Source of the DNA: Carnimonas bestiolae
Lineage (GTDB): Bacteria > Pseudomonadota > Gammaproteobacteria > Pseudomonadales > Halomonadaceae
Length of the DNA stretch: 64,000 nucleotides
Strand: one strand, 5' to 3'
Assembly: GCF_051251125.1 (NCBI RefSeq)
Contig: NZ_JBPCZL010000008.1
Part shown: in pieces, positions 38,979 through 47,943 of the stretch
Layout: every line of letters starts with the position of its first letter
Numbering within the stretch: position 1 is the stretch's first letter
Program-made: the position numbers and the translations under genes
The notes under the pieces: generated by a model
What the model was told of the DNA's origin: nothing
Database searches by the model: none
Seen by the model: the letters and a program-made list of their open reading frames with translations, nothing else

Positions 38979-41942
38979 CTACCTCCCCAGGCCGCGTGCC
39001 TTGTCGAGTCGTTCTGCCACTCGAATCGCTGCTTCCAGCTCATCGCATCCTTCCTCATCCATAATCTCCCGTCGCTCTCTTTTCTCATCCGGTTCCGTAC
39101 CGGCCAGCGACAGGTACAAACTGGGCGGAACTACACGGAACAGCGATTTCATGCGCTCGGACAGTACCACGCCTTCGGTGTACTTGTGGGTCGCCTTGGT
39201 CGCTGATTCGATGAGTAGCTTCTCGTCCTCGCTCAGTGTCTTGAACTGCGACACTGACTTGATCTCGTTGGGGGGCATATTGAGCAGGAGCCACCACTCC
39301 AGCATGTCGAGCATTTTCGCCGCGACATCCGGAAAATCCTTGACGTTCTGGGTCGCGAGCCACAGCCAGAAGTTGAGTTTTCGGCCCATCTTGGCCACGC
39401 TCACCAGAAGCGGTGACAACAACGGGTTGACCGTCAGCAGGTGGCACTCGTCAATCACCTGAATGATCGGGCGGCCCGAATATTGATCACGCTCAGCAAT
39501 GGAGGTGATCATGTTGGTGATCGACATGACCGATAGCGCCAGCTGAGCGCCGTAACCGGCGTTGGAGTAGTACGCCAGGTCCACCAGCGTCACGTCACAC
39601 TCCGGCCACGCCTCGCCTTCGGTATTAAACACCTGTCCATCAAAGCCATCGGTGAACATGCCCAGCGACTCGCCCATGTTGTAGGCACGCTCAGCACGTG
39701 CTGCTGGTAGCGACGTATCCTTCGATATTTCATGCAGCGCCCAGCGCACGTCCTCGGTTTTGGTCTGACGCCCTTCACCCACGGCTCTTTTGGCCGCCTT
39801 CAAAATGGCATCACGGACCAGACGGTTGTCGGCACGCCGGTACTCCGCCTCTTCCTTCGGGTCACCACCGGTGATCATGAGGCGCGCCATGATTTCCATC
39901 TCCTGGAGGATGTCGCGCTCCAGTTCATCATCGTCGCCATCATCGGCGCCCATCTCATCGACGATGTTATCCGCCGTGAAGCCTTCCTCTCCGTCATCCT
40001 TATCCCGACGCTGACGCCGTTTGATCAACTCCTGGTAGTCGTCATCCAACAGCCGGTTGGCCTCGGCAAAAGGTGGCAGCCGGGTATCTGAATTGGGCGA
40101 GAGCTTGACCTTGTTGACCGAGAGCCCCATGCGCTCGAAATAATCGGCCAGAAGACCAAAGCTGTTGCCCTTCTCGATGATGAATAGGCGCGGACGGCGC
40201 ATCGCCGTGACCTGGGCGAGCAGGGCATTCAGCGTCGCCGATTTACCCGAACCGGTCGGGCCAAAGATAAACATGTGCGCATTCTGGGCTCGGTCCAGGC
40301 GACTCAAGGGGTCGAAGGTAAAGGGCTCTCCCCCTCGATTGAAAAACGAAAAGCCTGGGTGACCTGTGCCTCGGTTACGTCCGTACACCGGGGCCAGATT
40401 AGCCAGATGCTGGACGAAATTGAGCTGGGTGTACCAGCGGTTCTTCCGGTCCAACTGCGGGTCAAAATTCATCGGCAACCAGCGCAGGTAGGTATTGAGT
40501 GCGGCCACTTCATCTTCTGGGTCCACCGGTTTTAACTTGACCGTTGAGAGTACGGTCGTCAGATCGAGCAGGTTCTTCTGAAGATCCGCGTCATCGGTGC
40601 CTGATACGAAAAACGCCAACGACGACTGAAAAATACTGTGGTTCTGTCCCAGATACCGCCGGGCTTCCAGGCAGTCCTCGCGAACATTGGTGGCGAGCAC
40701 ACTGTCCCCGACCGATTTACTCGCAAGAAAATTGATATGGTCTTCCAGGGGCTCCTGGGGAATTGCCACCAGCGTCAGACACATTTCAACGCCCTGAGGC
40801 AGAATGTCGAACGTGGCATTTCGCACGCCGCTCTCACCGCGCGCGATTTCACCGGTCAAATGCCCGATGGCGGGCACGCCGCGCATTTCCTCGACCGGCA
40901 CACAGCAACTCGGCTGGCCATCGAAGTACCAGAGGCCATTCTCGGCATCGCCATAGGGAGAACTGGCCAACATGCCCTCGGACAGGTCATAGTTCCAAAG
41001 ACGGTCTTCGCCATCGCCCGGATAGTCAAAGAGGTCATAAAAGCGTTGGGGATGCTCGGGTGAGAATTTGGGGGCCGGGTTAAAGCGCGGCATCATCCAG
41101 CGATGGAAGTCACGGCCATCACACCGCTTCAACGACAATCCGCCATTGCGGAACGCACTTTCCAGCTTATTCATGACATGATTCAGCGCCTGGGTCGGTG
41201 TTTGCTTCTTCCGACGCTCCCCGAGCTTGTTCTTGCCACTCCCGTTCCAGCGATACACCACCAGGCGGGTACGACGCACTTGCCCCCGCCAGGGAGCCTG
41301 GGTGATCACATCGTCGGTAAAGAGCCCGCCCGGCTTGCCGATGGCCTCAAAGTGACGCTCCATGCTCTCAAGCCAGGCCTTGGTGTAAGGGTCTTCCAGG
41401 CGGTCAGGACTGTTCAGGCCGTCTTTCTTGCGCGCAATATAGTCGCGCAGCATCTCCATCTCGGCACGTGTGTCCGTCTCATCCTGGCAGTAGAACTGAA
41501 CCACCCAGGGGTTCTCGTCATAAAGCGGCAGACTGTCCTGTAGCGATGACTCCACCATGTCGCGGATAGTGGCCAGCGCCGCCGTTGAACGCCCCTCGGT
41601 GGGCGCAGGCGTGATCTCGGCCACCGCCCCCACCGACACACCGTCTTCCAACAGAAACACCTGTTCCTCCGGCAGGTACTCCACCCAGGGCAGACGGGAA
41701 GCAAAGGACGGCTTGCGCTTGTAGGCACTGCGCAGGGCCGATTGCGTCATCGGCTTGCCGCGCGGCAGCGACAAGGGCCGTCCTTCGGCATCTACCACCA
41801 GCGCGGCTTCATTGACGGATGCCGATGAAGACACCTCCTCATCATTGGCAGACGACGCGCCCTCATGGCCAACATCTGCTTTATGTCCCGCACCCGCCTT
41901 GCCGAAATGCTTGTTCATGAAGTCGTTAAAGGCACTGCCCAT
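38979..41942 (-). CDS. traC: Conjugative transfer ATPase TraC/VirB4-like (PFL_4706 family, TIGR03744)
   Basis: A 987-residue protein, the usual length. The N-terminal half is the VirB4-type domain. The P-loop 'MFIFGPTGSGKSATLNALLA' is at ~560, the Walker B region 'PIIQVIDECHLLTVNPL' at ~830 and 'NFWLWLATQNVKDFPD' shortly after. It energises pilus biogenesis and substrate transfer at the inner membrane. An acidic insertion with 'DEMGADDGDDDELERDI' lies before the Walker B region. The start overlaps the lipoprotein stop (TGATG). Confidence 0.95.
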   Translation of the reverse strand: MGSAFNDFMNKHFGKAGAGHKADVGHEGASSANDEEVSSSASVNEAALVVDAEGRPLSLPRGKPMTQSALRSAYKRKPSFASRLPWVEYLPEEQVFLLEDGVSVGAVAEITPAPTEGRSTAALATIRDMVESSLQDSLPLYDENPWVVQFYCQDETDTRAEMEMLRDYIARKKDGLNSPDRLEDPYTKAWLESMERHFEAIGKPGGLFTDDVITQAPWRGQVRRTRLVVYRWNGSGKNKLGERRKKQTPTQALNHVMNKLESAFRNGGLSLKRCDGRDFHRWMMPRFNPAPKFSPEHPQRFYDLFDYPGDGEDRLWNYDLSEGMLASSPYGDAENGLWYFDGQPSCCVPVEEMRGVPAIGHLTGEIARGESGVRNATFDILPQGVEMCLTLVAIPQEPLEDHINFLASKSVGDSVLATNVREDCLEARRYLGQNHSIFQSSLAFFVSGTDDADLQKNLLDLTTVLSTVKLKPVDPEDEVAALNTYLRWLPMNFDPQLDRKNRWYTQLNFVQHLANLAPVYGRNRGTGHPGFSFFNRGGEPFTFDPLSRLDRAQNAHMFIFGPTGSGKSATLNALLAQVTAMRRPRLFIIEKGNSFGLLADYFERMGLSVNKVKLSPNSDTRLPPFAEANRLLDDDYQELIKRRQRRDKDDGEEGFTADNIVDEMGADDGDDDELERDILQEMEIMARLMITGGDPKEEAEYRRADNRLVRDAILKAAKRAVGEGRQTKTEDVRWALHEISKDTSLPAARAERAYNMGESLGMFTDGFDGQVFNTEGEAWPECDVTLVDLAYYSNAGYGAQLALSVMSITNMITSIAERDQYSGRPIIQVIDECHLLTVNPLLSPLLVSVAKMGRKLNFWLWLATQNVKDFPDVAAKMLDMLEWWLLLNMPPNEIKSVSQFKTLSEDEKLLIESATKATHKYTEGVVLSERMKSLFRVVPPSLYLSLAGTEPDEKRERREIMDEEGCDELEAAIRVAERLDKARGLGR

Positions 41943-42391
41943 CAGCGCGTCCTCCCCTCGGGGCGGGCATTTTCGCCCGGCATGGCGTACTGCGGCGTGG
42001 TGTAGAACGGGAAGATGGTCGAGTACCCCGGCACCGGCACATGCTCGCTACCCTGCAAGTGCGGGTAGACGAACATCACCATGTCGGGATTCGGCAGACG
42101 CGAAAACTGACTGTCGATCTCGTCTTTTGCCGTGCGCGTGTACTGGTGTTCCTGGCCCACCATTTCACTGGAAGACAGCGGGCGACGCAGTTCACTGCGC
42201 GCCGCATTGACGGCTGCCGAGCCACCCGTGCCGGTATCCCCGCCCGTGGCCGTGCCTTCCTTCCACAGGTCATGCATCGTCTCATCGCCATGGGGCATCA
42301 GATGCTCGGCATCAGTGGCACACCCAGCCGTCAATGTCGCTCCGGCCACCATGGCCACCAGAGCCAGGTGACGTACGTTAATCCAGTTCAT
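41942..42391 (-). CDS. Conjugative transfer lipoprotein (TIGR03751 family)
   Basis: A 149-residue protein. The ATG at about 42391 is within the last codons of the upstream gene. The signal 'ALVAMVAGATLTAGCATDAE' contains a lipobox (TAG-C), so an outer-membrane lipoprotein is expected. The rest ends 'YSTIFPFYTTPQYAMPGE', a feature I associate with this family. Position between the PFL_4705 homologue and TraC fits a TraV-like core component. Confidence 0.85.
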   Translation of the reverse strand: MNWINVRHLALVAMVAGATLTAGCATDAEHLMPHGDETMHDLWKEGTATGGDTGTGGSAAVNAARSELRRPLSSSEMVGQEHQYTRTAKDEIDSQFSRLPNPDMVMFVYPHLQGSEHVPVPGYSTIFPFYTTPQYAMPGENARPEGRTR

Positions 42392-43847
42392 TGCCAGCGC
42401 CTCCCTCGGGACTGTCGTAATGCACCTTACGGCCCTGTTTCTCAAAGTCGATCCGCAATTCCTTGTCGATATGGATGGCAATGTGCTTGCCGGGCGGTAC
42501 ATACACCGCCGCAAACGCCTGACCATAGAGCTGGTTCACCCATTTGCTCATGTCACTCACGCCCTGCCCCATGATCTGATCAACCGCCTGACTGCCGCTC
42601 ATGGCCTGGGTCATCGAGCCATCCGTGTTCATGGTGGTGGAGCCATTGTTGTCGTCATTGGACATCAACGACGCCACGCCCGCGCCGGCTGCCGTCAGTA
42701 GCGCCTGGGTACCCAGATACTGTTTGGCATTGGAACGACGCTGACCGGCAATGCAGGGCAATCCGTAGTTATCACTGATCCAACCGATCTGATTGTTATC
42801 GTTTTTACTGTCGTCGTTGTTGTCATCGCGGGCATTTTCCGGTTCAGGCAGCGTGCGAATCGTGCCGTCTTCAAAGATGAAGGTCATCGACTCAACTTTT
42901 CCTCGCACACAGGAGAGCGTCCAGTCGCCAGAGGCCGTCCCGCTCACTACCGCCGCCTGCAATTCAGGGATCTCGATGCCGTTGGCCGTCAGATTGTCGC
43001 GGCCAATCAGCGCCTTGAAGGGGTACGGGTCGTTGACCGTGCCGTTGACCGGAATGCGGCCCAGTAGCGCCGTCATCGAAAGGGAGCCCATGAGCGTCGA
43101 GTTCTCCGGCACGGTGTAACGCGGATCAACGTCTTCTTCCGTCTCGCCGCTGTGTTTCTTGCCCTTGGATACGGATTCCCGAATGTCCTCGCCACTGCCG
43201 AAGGCTGCATCAGCCTTTTTCGCCGAATCACCGGCGGCATCAAAGGCAGTATCGAAGGCATGGGGATAGGTCGCCTCGCCTGTCGGGCGGCCATTGCTGT
43301 TGATCTCCTGATGCGCGTCCATCGGGTCCACCCACTGAAGATCAGAGGCGGACGAGGCGGCAGTGCCCTTGTCGCCCAGACCCAGGCCCACCGGATAGTC
43401 CTCATCGTTCTGCTGGTTCTGTCCATTGGAGCGATGCGTCAGCTGATCTACCTGTCGCTGCAACTGACTCAACATCCCGCGATTTTCGGTATCGTTCTGA
43501 GCACTATGGTTGCGGATTTCCTCGCGCACCTGGCCTCGAACGTCCTTCGCCCTGTCGGCCAGCTTGCTATTTTCTTCCATGAGCTTTTGTAGCTGCTCAT
43601 CGCGCTGCTGGTTGCCCGCCTGTAGCTGATTCACCTTGCCCACCAGCGTGGCCACCGTGTCCTGCGGGGTATCGGAAATACCGAGCTGCGACATCTCCTC
43701 CGGGGTCAGTTGAGGATTTTGATTGGCCGAGCGGTTGGCTGCGCTCTTCTCCGAACTGGAAGAACAGCCCTTGATCACAACGATCACCACGATGAGAGCG
43801 AATACCCCCACCAGGATTTTGACCAGCATATTGCCCTTGAGACTCAT
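42378..43847 (-). CDS. TraB-like core complex protein (PFL_4705 family, TIGR03752)
   Basis: A 489-residue protein. One N-terminal membrane anchor 'MLVKILVGVFALIVVIVVIKG', a long coiled coil (~residues 45-140, 'NQLQAGNQQRDEQLQKLMEE'), a linker rich in charged residues and a C-terminal periplasmic domain with 'LPEPENARDDNNDDSKNDNN' near its middle. This is the layout of TraB/VirB10 proteins, which span the envelope. It overlaps neighbours by 4 bp upstream and 14 bp downstream. Confidence 0.88.
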   Translation of the reverse strand: MSLKGNMLVKILVGVFALIVVIVVIKGCSSSSEKSAANRSANQNPQLTPEEMSQLGISDTPQDTVATLVGKVNQLQAGNQQRDEQLQKLMEENSKLADRAKDVRGQVREEIRNHSAQNDTENRGMLSQLQRQVDQLTHRSNGQNQQNDEDYPVGLGLGDKGTAASSASDLQWVDPMDAHQEINSNGRPTGEATYPHAFDTAFDAAGDSAKKADAAFGSGEDIRESVSKGKKHSGETEEDVDPRYTVPENSTLMGSLSMTALLGRIPVNGTVNDPYPFKALIGRDNLTANGIEIPELQAAVVSGTASGDWTLSCVRGKVESMTFIFEDGTIRTLPEPENARDDNNDDSKNDNNQIGWISDNYGLPCIAGQRRSNAKQYLGTQALLTAAGAGVASLMSNDDNNGSTTMNTDGSMTQAMSGSQAVDQIMGQGVSDMSKWVNQLYGQAFAAVYVPPGKHIAIHIDKELRIDFEKQGRKVHYDSPEGGAGNELD

Positions 43848-44689
43848 GGCTGACCTCCCTGAGACAGGGGAACCGATTGGGCCAGCGACTTGCCGCGCGT
43901 TACCACAAAGACACTGGTGGTATCGCCGTCAGTGCCACGCGGGCCAAGCACCGGGTGCATGAAGGTTGCGCTGTACAGATTGCCCTGAAGCCAGCGGGGA
44001 TCAAGCTTGAAGGCGCGCGCGGGGTCACGATTCACCAGACGCACGGCGGTGACGACATAGTGGCCCTTCTGCCACGCCGCAATGGGCTTCACGGCCACGG
44101 GCAGTGACGGCAATAATGACGGCAGTGTGGCGGGTAGGCGCATGGCCGTGCGGTGAATGCCCGCCACGTTTTCAATCGTGCGTTCAGGCGCATAGAGTGA
44201 CTGCGCTGCATAGCGGGTCAGCGTCACCGGAATCGGGGTGTTGGTTGCCTCAGAAGACGCCTTGTCGTTATCGCCCTCGGCATCAGACGCCTTATCGTCA
44301 CCGTCATGTGATGATGAACTATCGCTCACCACTTTGATGTCCTCGCTGCTGGCGCCCTGCTTCTTCGCGGTCAAATCCACCAGGATAATTTCGCTGGTTT
44401 TGACGTCCTGAAGCTGCACGCGCTGCGTATCAAAGGGTTTGTCAGCCTTCAGATAAATTGCTCCCCCGGCACTTTGCACGCGCAGGGTGTCCGGCTTGGC
44501 AATGCTCGACGGCAGCCCTACCCGGACGTTGCGATTAAGCATCACCACGCGCTCCTGGCCCACCGGCAAATCTACCTTCAAGGGGGTACGATCCCAGTGC
44601 ATGATCTCAACAGCCTGGGCCACCCCACTGGTGAGGGTGCCTGCCAGCACGGAGACGGCGGCCACAGCAGGAAGTATCAAACGGTTCAT
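43844..44689 (-). CDS. TraK-like secretin-fold protein (PFL_4704 family, TIGR03749)
   Basis: A 281-residue exported protein with signal peptide 'ILPAVAAVSVLAGTLTSGVAQA'. The mature part begins 'VEIMHWDRTPLKVDLPVGQE', the pattern of TraK/VirB9-like core proteins, and has an acidic low-complexity insert 'SSSHDGDDKASDAEGDNDKA'. It probably forms the outer-membrane core ring with the TraB- and TraV-like proteins. ATGA overlaps on both sides. Confidence 0.87.
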   Translation of the reverse strand: MNRLILPAVAAVSVLAGTLTSGVAQAVEIMHWDRTPLKVDLPVGQERVVMLNRNVRVGLPSSIAKPDTLRVQSAGGAIYLKADKPFDTQRVQLQDVKTSEIILVDLTAKKQGASSEDIKVVSDSSSSHDGDDKASDAEGDNDKASSEATNTPIPVTLTRYAAQSLYAPERTIENVAGIHRTAMRLPATLPSLLPSLPVAVKPIAAWQKGHYVVTAVRLVNRDPARAFKLDPRWLQGNLYSATFMHPVLGPRGTDGDTTSVFVVTRGKSLAQSVPLSQGGQP

Positions 44690-45372
44690 GGCTTTTCCTT
44701 GTCAGACGATGGCAGGCTGATTTTCTCGGACGGGGTCGCCAGGCAATCAATCTGGAGCCCCCAGGGGTTGCTGGCAGGATCCACGTCAGCTTTCACCACG
44801 CGCAGTGGATAGCGGCGATAGGCATCTCGCACCGGGGTGGCCTCATAGGACTCGGATACGGCCAAATCCAGATTGACCACCCAGGAGGCATTGGGCCGCT
44901 CGATTTTGACCGAGCCGGGGCCACTGGCAGCGTCCTTGTAGCCGCGTCCGGGAATTTCCTGGACAGCACTGACGCGGTTTTCCAGTTCCCGATGGCTCAT
45001 GCGATTCTGGTAGTCGTTATACAGCTGGGTCTGACAGGCAGGCGTGAAATAGGACTGCAAGGCGTAGAGATTGCGCTTGTAGTCCACTGCACCGTTTTTC
45101 GGCCAATGATAGAGCTGTTGCCAGATGTAATAGGTAAAGGAATAGACGGTGCTGGGTGGCACCTCATTCCAAAGACGGGTCGAGCCTGAGCGCAAATCCG
45201 GTGGGTTATAGACGGTCATACGTTCAGGCATACTTTTCCATCCCCACCACATGGCGATACAGGCCACGCCTAGCAACGCCACAATGGCCCTCAGTGTTGT
45301 GATATGGGCATCGCGTCCCGCCAGAGCATAGCGATAGCGGGATTTTCCCAGGCGGTTGTCGTTGATACTCAT
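44686..45372 (-). CDS. TraE-like inner-membrane protein (PFL_4703 family, TIGR03746)
   Basis: A 228-residue protein with a single N-terminal anchor 'TTLRAIVALLGVACIAMWWG' after a basic cytoplasmic tail. The periplasmic remainder ('VYSFTYYIWQQLYHWPKNG', 'YFTPACQTQLYNDY') matches the TraE/VirB8-like group. It is thought to nucleate the inner-membrane part of the channel. Overlaps neighbouring genes by 4 bp. Confidence 0.87.
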   Translation of the reverse strand: MSINDNRLGKSRYRYALAGRDAHITTLRAIVALLGVACIAMWWGWKSMPERMTVYNPPDLRSGSTRLWNEVPPSTVYSFTYYIWQQLYHWPKNGAVDYKRNLYALQSYFTPACQTQLYNDYQNRMSHRELENRVSAVQEIPGRGYKDAASGPGSVKIERPNASWVVNLDLAVSESYEATPVRDAYRRYPLRVVKADVDPASNPWGLQIDCLATPSEKISLPSSDKEKP

Positions 45373-45767
45373 GAGCGGTTCCTTTTATCCCGCGAAATGC
45401 GATACGGCGTGGAGCGATGAATAATGTGTTCTCCGGCAGTCGGAATGCCGTTTTTGGCTAGCCAGAAGTTGATGTCCCGGTACATGGCATTGGTCGGGCG
45501 TCCCCGGCGCAGGCGGCGCAGAATCTTGCCGCCTGACAACAGGGTGAGGCCGGCAAACGCCACCATCATGGTGGGAATCATGGCCCAGGCACTGAGCATG
45601 AAGCCGAGGATAATGCCGGGAATGATCCCAACACCCAGCCCGATCAAACACACCAGGCCCACTTCACGCATGGTCATCCCCCAGAACACCACCGGCACGT
45701 CGTTCAAGCGACGTGGGAGGAAGTTGATGCTGATATCAGTCTGGTCGTCGCGACTCATTGAAGGCAT
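45369..45767 (-). CDS. TraL-like membrane protein (TIGR03750 family)
   Basis: A 132-residue protein (start 45767, or the ATG three codons on). Two adjacent membrane segments, 'EVGLVCLIGLGVGIIPGIIL' and 'GFMLSAWAMIPTMMVAFAGL', are followed by a basic 'GGKILRRLRRGRPTNAMYRD' and a C-terminal 'WLAKNGIP'. The layout matches VirB3/TraL-like proteins that assist the VirB4/TraC ATPase. Confidence 0.85.
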   Translation of the reverse strand: MPSMSRDDQTDISINFLPRRLNDVPVVFWGMTMREVGLVCLIGLGVGIIPGIILGFMLSAWAMIPTMMVAFAGLTLLSGGKILRRLRRGRPTNAMYRDINFWLAKNGIPTAGEHIIHRSTPYRISRDKRNRS

Positions 45768-45780
45768 GTCCTCAACTAAA

Positions 45781-46158
45781 TTACTGCGACAGGATGGGTG
45801 CGGCCTTGGTCAGAAGCCAGATGGTCAGAACCAGCATGACGGCCCCGACAACGGCGGTCAGACCAAAGTTGCCCCACTCCCCGCGTTCGGTGGCCAGGTG
45901 GAACTTCTTGATGGCCGCATAGGCGACAACGATGAAGGCGGTGGTACTGACCGCCAGGCCGACCAACACACCCCCCTGGTACATATACCCCTGGGAGTAG
46001 CCCATGATGCCGCCGTCACCGGTCTGTTCAGGCGCTTCCATCGTCGGCAAGCCGTCGGCAAATGCCTGACGAGCTTCCATCAGTGTCATGGCACTCAACA
46101 GGCCGATTTCCTTCCACTTGCGACGCAACCCCTGCGCCAGTTGTTTAACCTTCTTCAT
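45781..46158 (-). CDS. Pilin-like membrane protein (PFL_4702 family, TIGR03745)
   Basis: A 125-residue protein. A long N-terminal signal region ends at 'MTLMEARQAFADGLPTMEAP', then comes 'GDGGIMGYSQGYMYQGGVLV' and two hydrophobic helices, 'GLAVSTTAFIVVAYAAIKKF' and 'GLTAVVGAVMLVLTIWLL'. Size and topology resemble VirB2-type conjugative pilins, and the family is regularly present at this position. The likely role is the pilus or its inner-membrane precursor. Confidence 0.82.
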   Translation of the reverse strand: MKKVKQLAQGLRRKWKEIGLLSAMTLMEARQAFADGLPTMEAPEQTGDGGIMGYSQGYMYQGGVLVGLAVSTTAFIVVAYAAIKKFHLATERGEWGNFGLTAVVGAVMLVLTIWLLTKAAPILSQ

Positions 46159-46234
46159 GAGTGAACCTCTTGTTGATCCTTGGATTACCCGTTACCGACG
46201 GGCACGGTTTCCTCCGAGTGGAGGAATCTAATGA

Positions 46235-46255
46235 GGTGTTGCCAGTGGCAACACC
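46235..46255. promoter_or_regulatory. Solitary ICE palindrome (GTTGCC-AGT-GGCAAC type)
   Basis: Perfect 9-bp arms around AGT, in the 112-bp gap between the genes at 46271 and 46158. The core is the same as in the array at 63798. It could regulate the pilin-like gene separately from its operon. Confidence 0.75.
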
Positions 46256-46270
46256 CGCCAACACGTGTGA

Positions 46271-46507
46271 TCAGGGCAATACCAGCCAGCCGATGACGAG
46301 CACGAGGACCAATCCCCGCACGAATGTCCACAACAGCTGACTGAAGTTGAGGGTGCCGTTGGTATGGCCCTGATAAATCGACACAAAACACCACGCGACC
46401 ACGAGCAGAATGGCGACGTAGCAGGAACCGGCGATCAGCGTGTACACCACTGAACTACTGGCCCCTGCGCCCGCTTCAAAACTCTGGGTCACTGCATGGG
46501 CGGCCAT
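46271..46507 (-). CDS. Small membrane protein (PFL_4701 family, TIGR03758)
   Basis: A 78-residue protein with two membrane helices, 'VVYTLIAGSCYVAILLVVAW' and 'LLWTFVRGLVLVLVIGWLVL', separated by 'CFVSIYQGHTNGTLNFSQ', the recognisable core of the family. It overlaps the RAQPRD gene by one base (ATGA-type junction). It is probably an inner-membrane accessory of pilus assembly. Confidence 0.85.
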   Translation of the reverse strand: MAAHAVTQSFEAGAGASSSVVYTLIAGSCYVAILLVVAWCFVSIYQGHTNGTLNFSQLLWTFVRGLVLVLVIGWLVLP

Positions 46508-46899
46508 TAGTCGCGATCTCCCGTCCCGCGATCTTCCAGGTAGTCCCCTTCCAGGGGCGAAAGATGACGGGGTTGCAGGCGATCAGGAGCGAGATAGGCA
46601 TCAATGCCGTGTGAGAGGGTGTCGATGTCGGCGCGAAAACGCGGGACGTTGAAATAAATCCGGGTCTCGCCCGGCTGCGCGTTGAATTGACGATCGTTGA
46701 TGCGATCGACGACCACCCTGATCTGCTCAAGCTGGGTCTGGATCAGGGCCAGGTCACGTCGCTGAATAGCGTCGATGTCATCCGCGAACGCCTGATGGGC
46801 AGCGCCCACCAGGGACAACAATAAAAAGGCCACTGCCTGCCGACGGGGTAAACGGCAGCGGCAAGGGGGGGACAATCGGTCCAACTTGAAAAGCCGCAT
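46507..46899 (-). CDS. RAQPRD-family ICE protein (TIGR01690)
   Basis: A 130-residue exported protein. I favour ATG 46899 over 46935 because it is better spaced from a GGA site and starts a normal signal peptide (basic 'RRQ', then 'AVAFLLLSLVGAAHQAFA'). The mature part 'DDIDAIQRRDLALIQTQLEQ' and 'NAQPGETRIYFNVPRFRADI' carries the family signature. It is the first gene of the second T4SS operon, behind the palindrome cassette. Confidence 0.87.
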   Translation of the reverse strand: MRLFKLDRLSPPCRCRLPRRQAVAFLLLSLVGAAHQAFADDIDAIQRRDLALIQTQLEQIRVVVDRINDRQFNAQPGETRIYFNVPRFRADIDTLSHGIDAYLAPDRLQPRHLSPLEGDYLEDRGTGDRD

Positions 46900-47018
46900 G
46901 AGAGTCGCATCCGGTGTAATGAGAGACGACCTCATGCTGTCGGGAACGGATATGAGAATCAGCAGAAAAGTTTAACTTCGAATGCACGCTATTTTTTGGG
47001 CATTGGCAGACGCCCAAA

Positions 47019-47117
47019 AAGTGATACCAGTGGTATCACTTCGGCGGACCTTAACGATTTATACCAGTGATATAATTCCCAGCCATCCAGTGTTCACGTG
47101 CTGCCAGTAGCAACAGC
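47019..47117. promoter_or_regulatory. Triple-palindrome cassette at the second T4SS operon
   Basis: Three palindromes centred on AGT at 47030 (perfect, TGATACC type), 47067 and 47107 (imperfect). The centre distances are 37 and 40 bp. The spacers 'TTCGGCGGACCTT' and 'CCCAGCC..CCAGTGTTCA' match those of the 110-bp repeat at 63781 ('TTCAGCAGACCTT', 'CCAGCCGTTCAGG'). It lies 120-220 bp upstream of the RAQPRD gene, where the operon promoter is expected. Confidence 0.78.
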
Positions 47118-47125
47118 ACACAACC

Positions 47126-47166
47126 AAAAAAGTGGTCCTTTCAAACCGACTTGAAAGGACCACTTT
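47126..47166 (-). terminator. Strong terminator of the first T4SS operon
   Basis: A 15-16-bp perfect stem AAGTGGTCCTTTCAA/TTGAAAGGACCACTT with a six-base loop, followed on the minus strand by TTTTTTGG. It lies 72 bp after the last gene of the operon and insulates the two T4SS operons. Confidence 0.92.
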
Positions 47167-47238
47167 ATTCGGAGGGATGCTGGCTTTATTGATTTCGGAC
47201 CTGCATGAAAGAGAGTTAACGGTATATCTTCTGTGCTA

Positions 47239-47943
47239 CTAGAGGTATTTCTTGAATGATCCCGTGGTCACACTCACCAACAGCCCAAACAACAGCGCAC
47301 AGGGCAACAGGAACAGGTTGGGGTGGATGGAAAACGGTAATGACAGATAGATGAGCCAGCCGGTCACAAAGATCGGACTGACCATGCGTTTAGCGTGGTG
47401 ATACACAAAGGCGGATTCCCGCCCTGCTCCGAAACGTCGCAAATCACGGCGAACCAGACCATCTATGAAGCCGACCAGCGCCGCCAGCAGAAACAGCGGT
47501 GAGGTCAACGCCAGAATGACACAACGCGTCAGCGTCATCAGCGTGACGTAAATGCCGGCCTGCATGTAGCCCACGGCAGGTGCCAGCCAACTGTCACTGC
47601 CCGTCAGACCGTCCACCCACTCGGCTATACCCGATCGTACAAAGAGCCAATCGTTGGCCGTATCAATGACATGGGCCGCAAAATCTCCAGGGGAATCCAC
47701 CAGCAACGACCGCGTAAACTGGCTATCCAGGTAACCCATCTCACTCATCATGCTCTGGCGGGCATGATCACTGCCTGGCAGTGACCACCAGCCAAAGTAC
47801 ATGCCGACCCACTCAAGGATAATGGACGTGACACAGGACACCAGAATCACCCAGGCCAGGGTAAACGGGAGTTTCATGAAAAAGCCAATCATCCCCGGTG
47901 AGGCCCGACGCTGACGGGGAGCCGTTTCGGCACTACTCGCCAT
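47239..47943 (-). CDS. Integral membrane ICE protein (PFL_4697 family, TIGR03747)
   Basis: A 234-residue protein from ATG 47943, overlapping the TraD stop by 11 bp. Longer starts lie deep in traD. Four or more membrane segments: 'LPFTLAWVILVSCVTSIILE', 'YMQAGIYVTLMTLTRCVILA', 'LTSPLFLLAALVGFIDGLVR' and 'LFLLPCALLFGLLVSVTT'. The motif 'GRESAFVYHHAKR' is typical of the family. It follows TraD in all systems of this kind and is likely its membrane partner. Confidence 0.87.
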   Translation of the reverse strand: MASSAETAPRQRRASPGMIGFFMKLPFTLAWVILVSCVTSIILEWVGMYFGWWSLPGSDHARQSMMSEMGYLDSQFTRSLLVDSPGDFAAHVIDTANDWLFVRSGIAEWVDGLTGSDSWLAPAVGYMQAGIYVTLMTLTRCVILALTSPLFLLAALVGFIDGLVRRDLRRFGAGRESAFVYHHAKRMVSPIFVTGWLIYLSLPFSIHPNLFLLPCALLFGLLVSVTTGSFKKYL

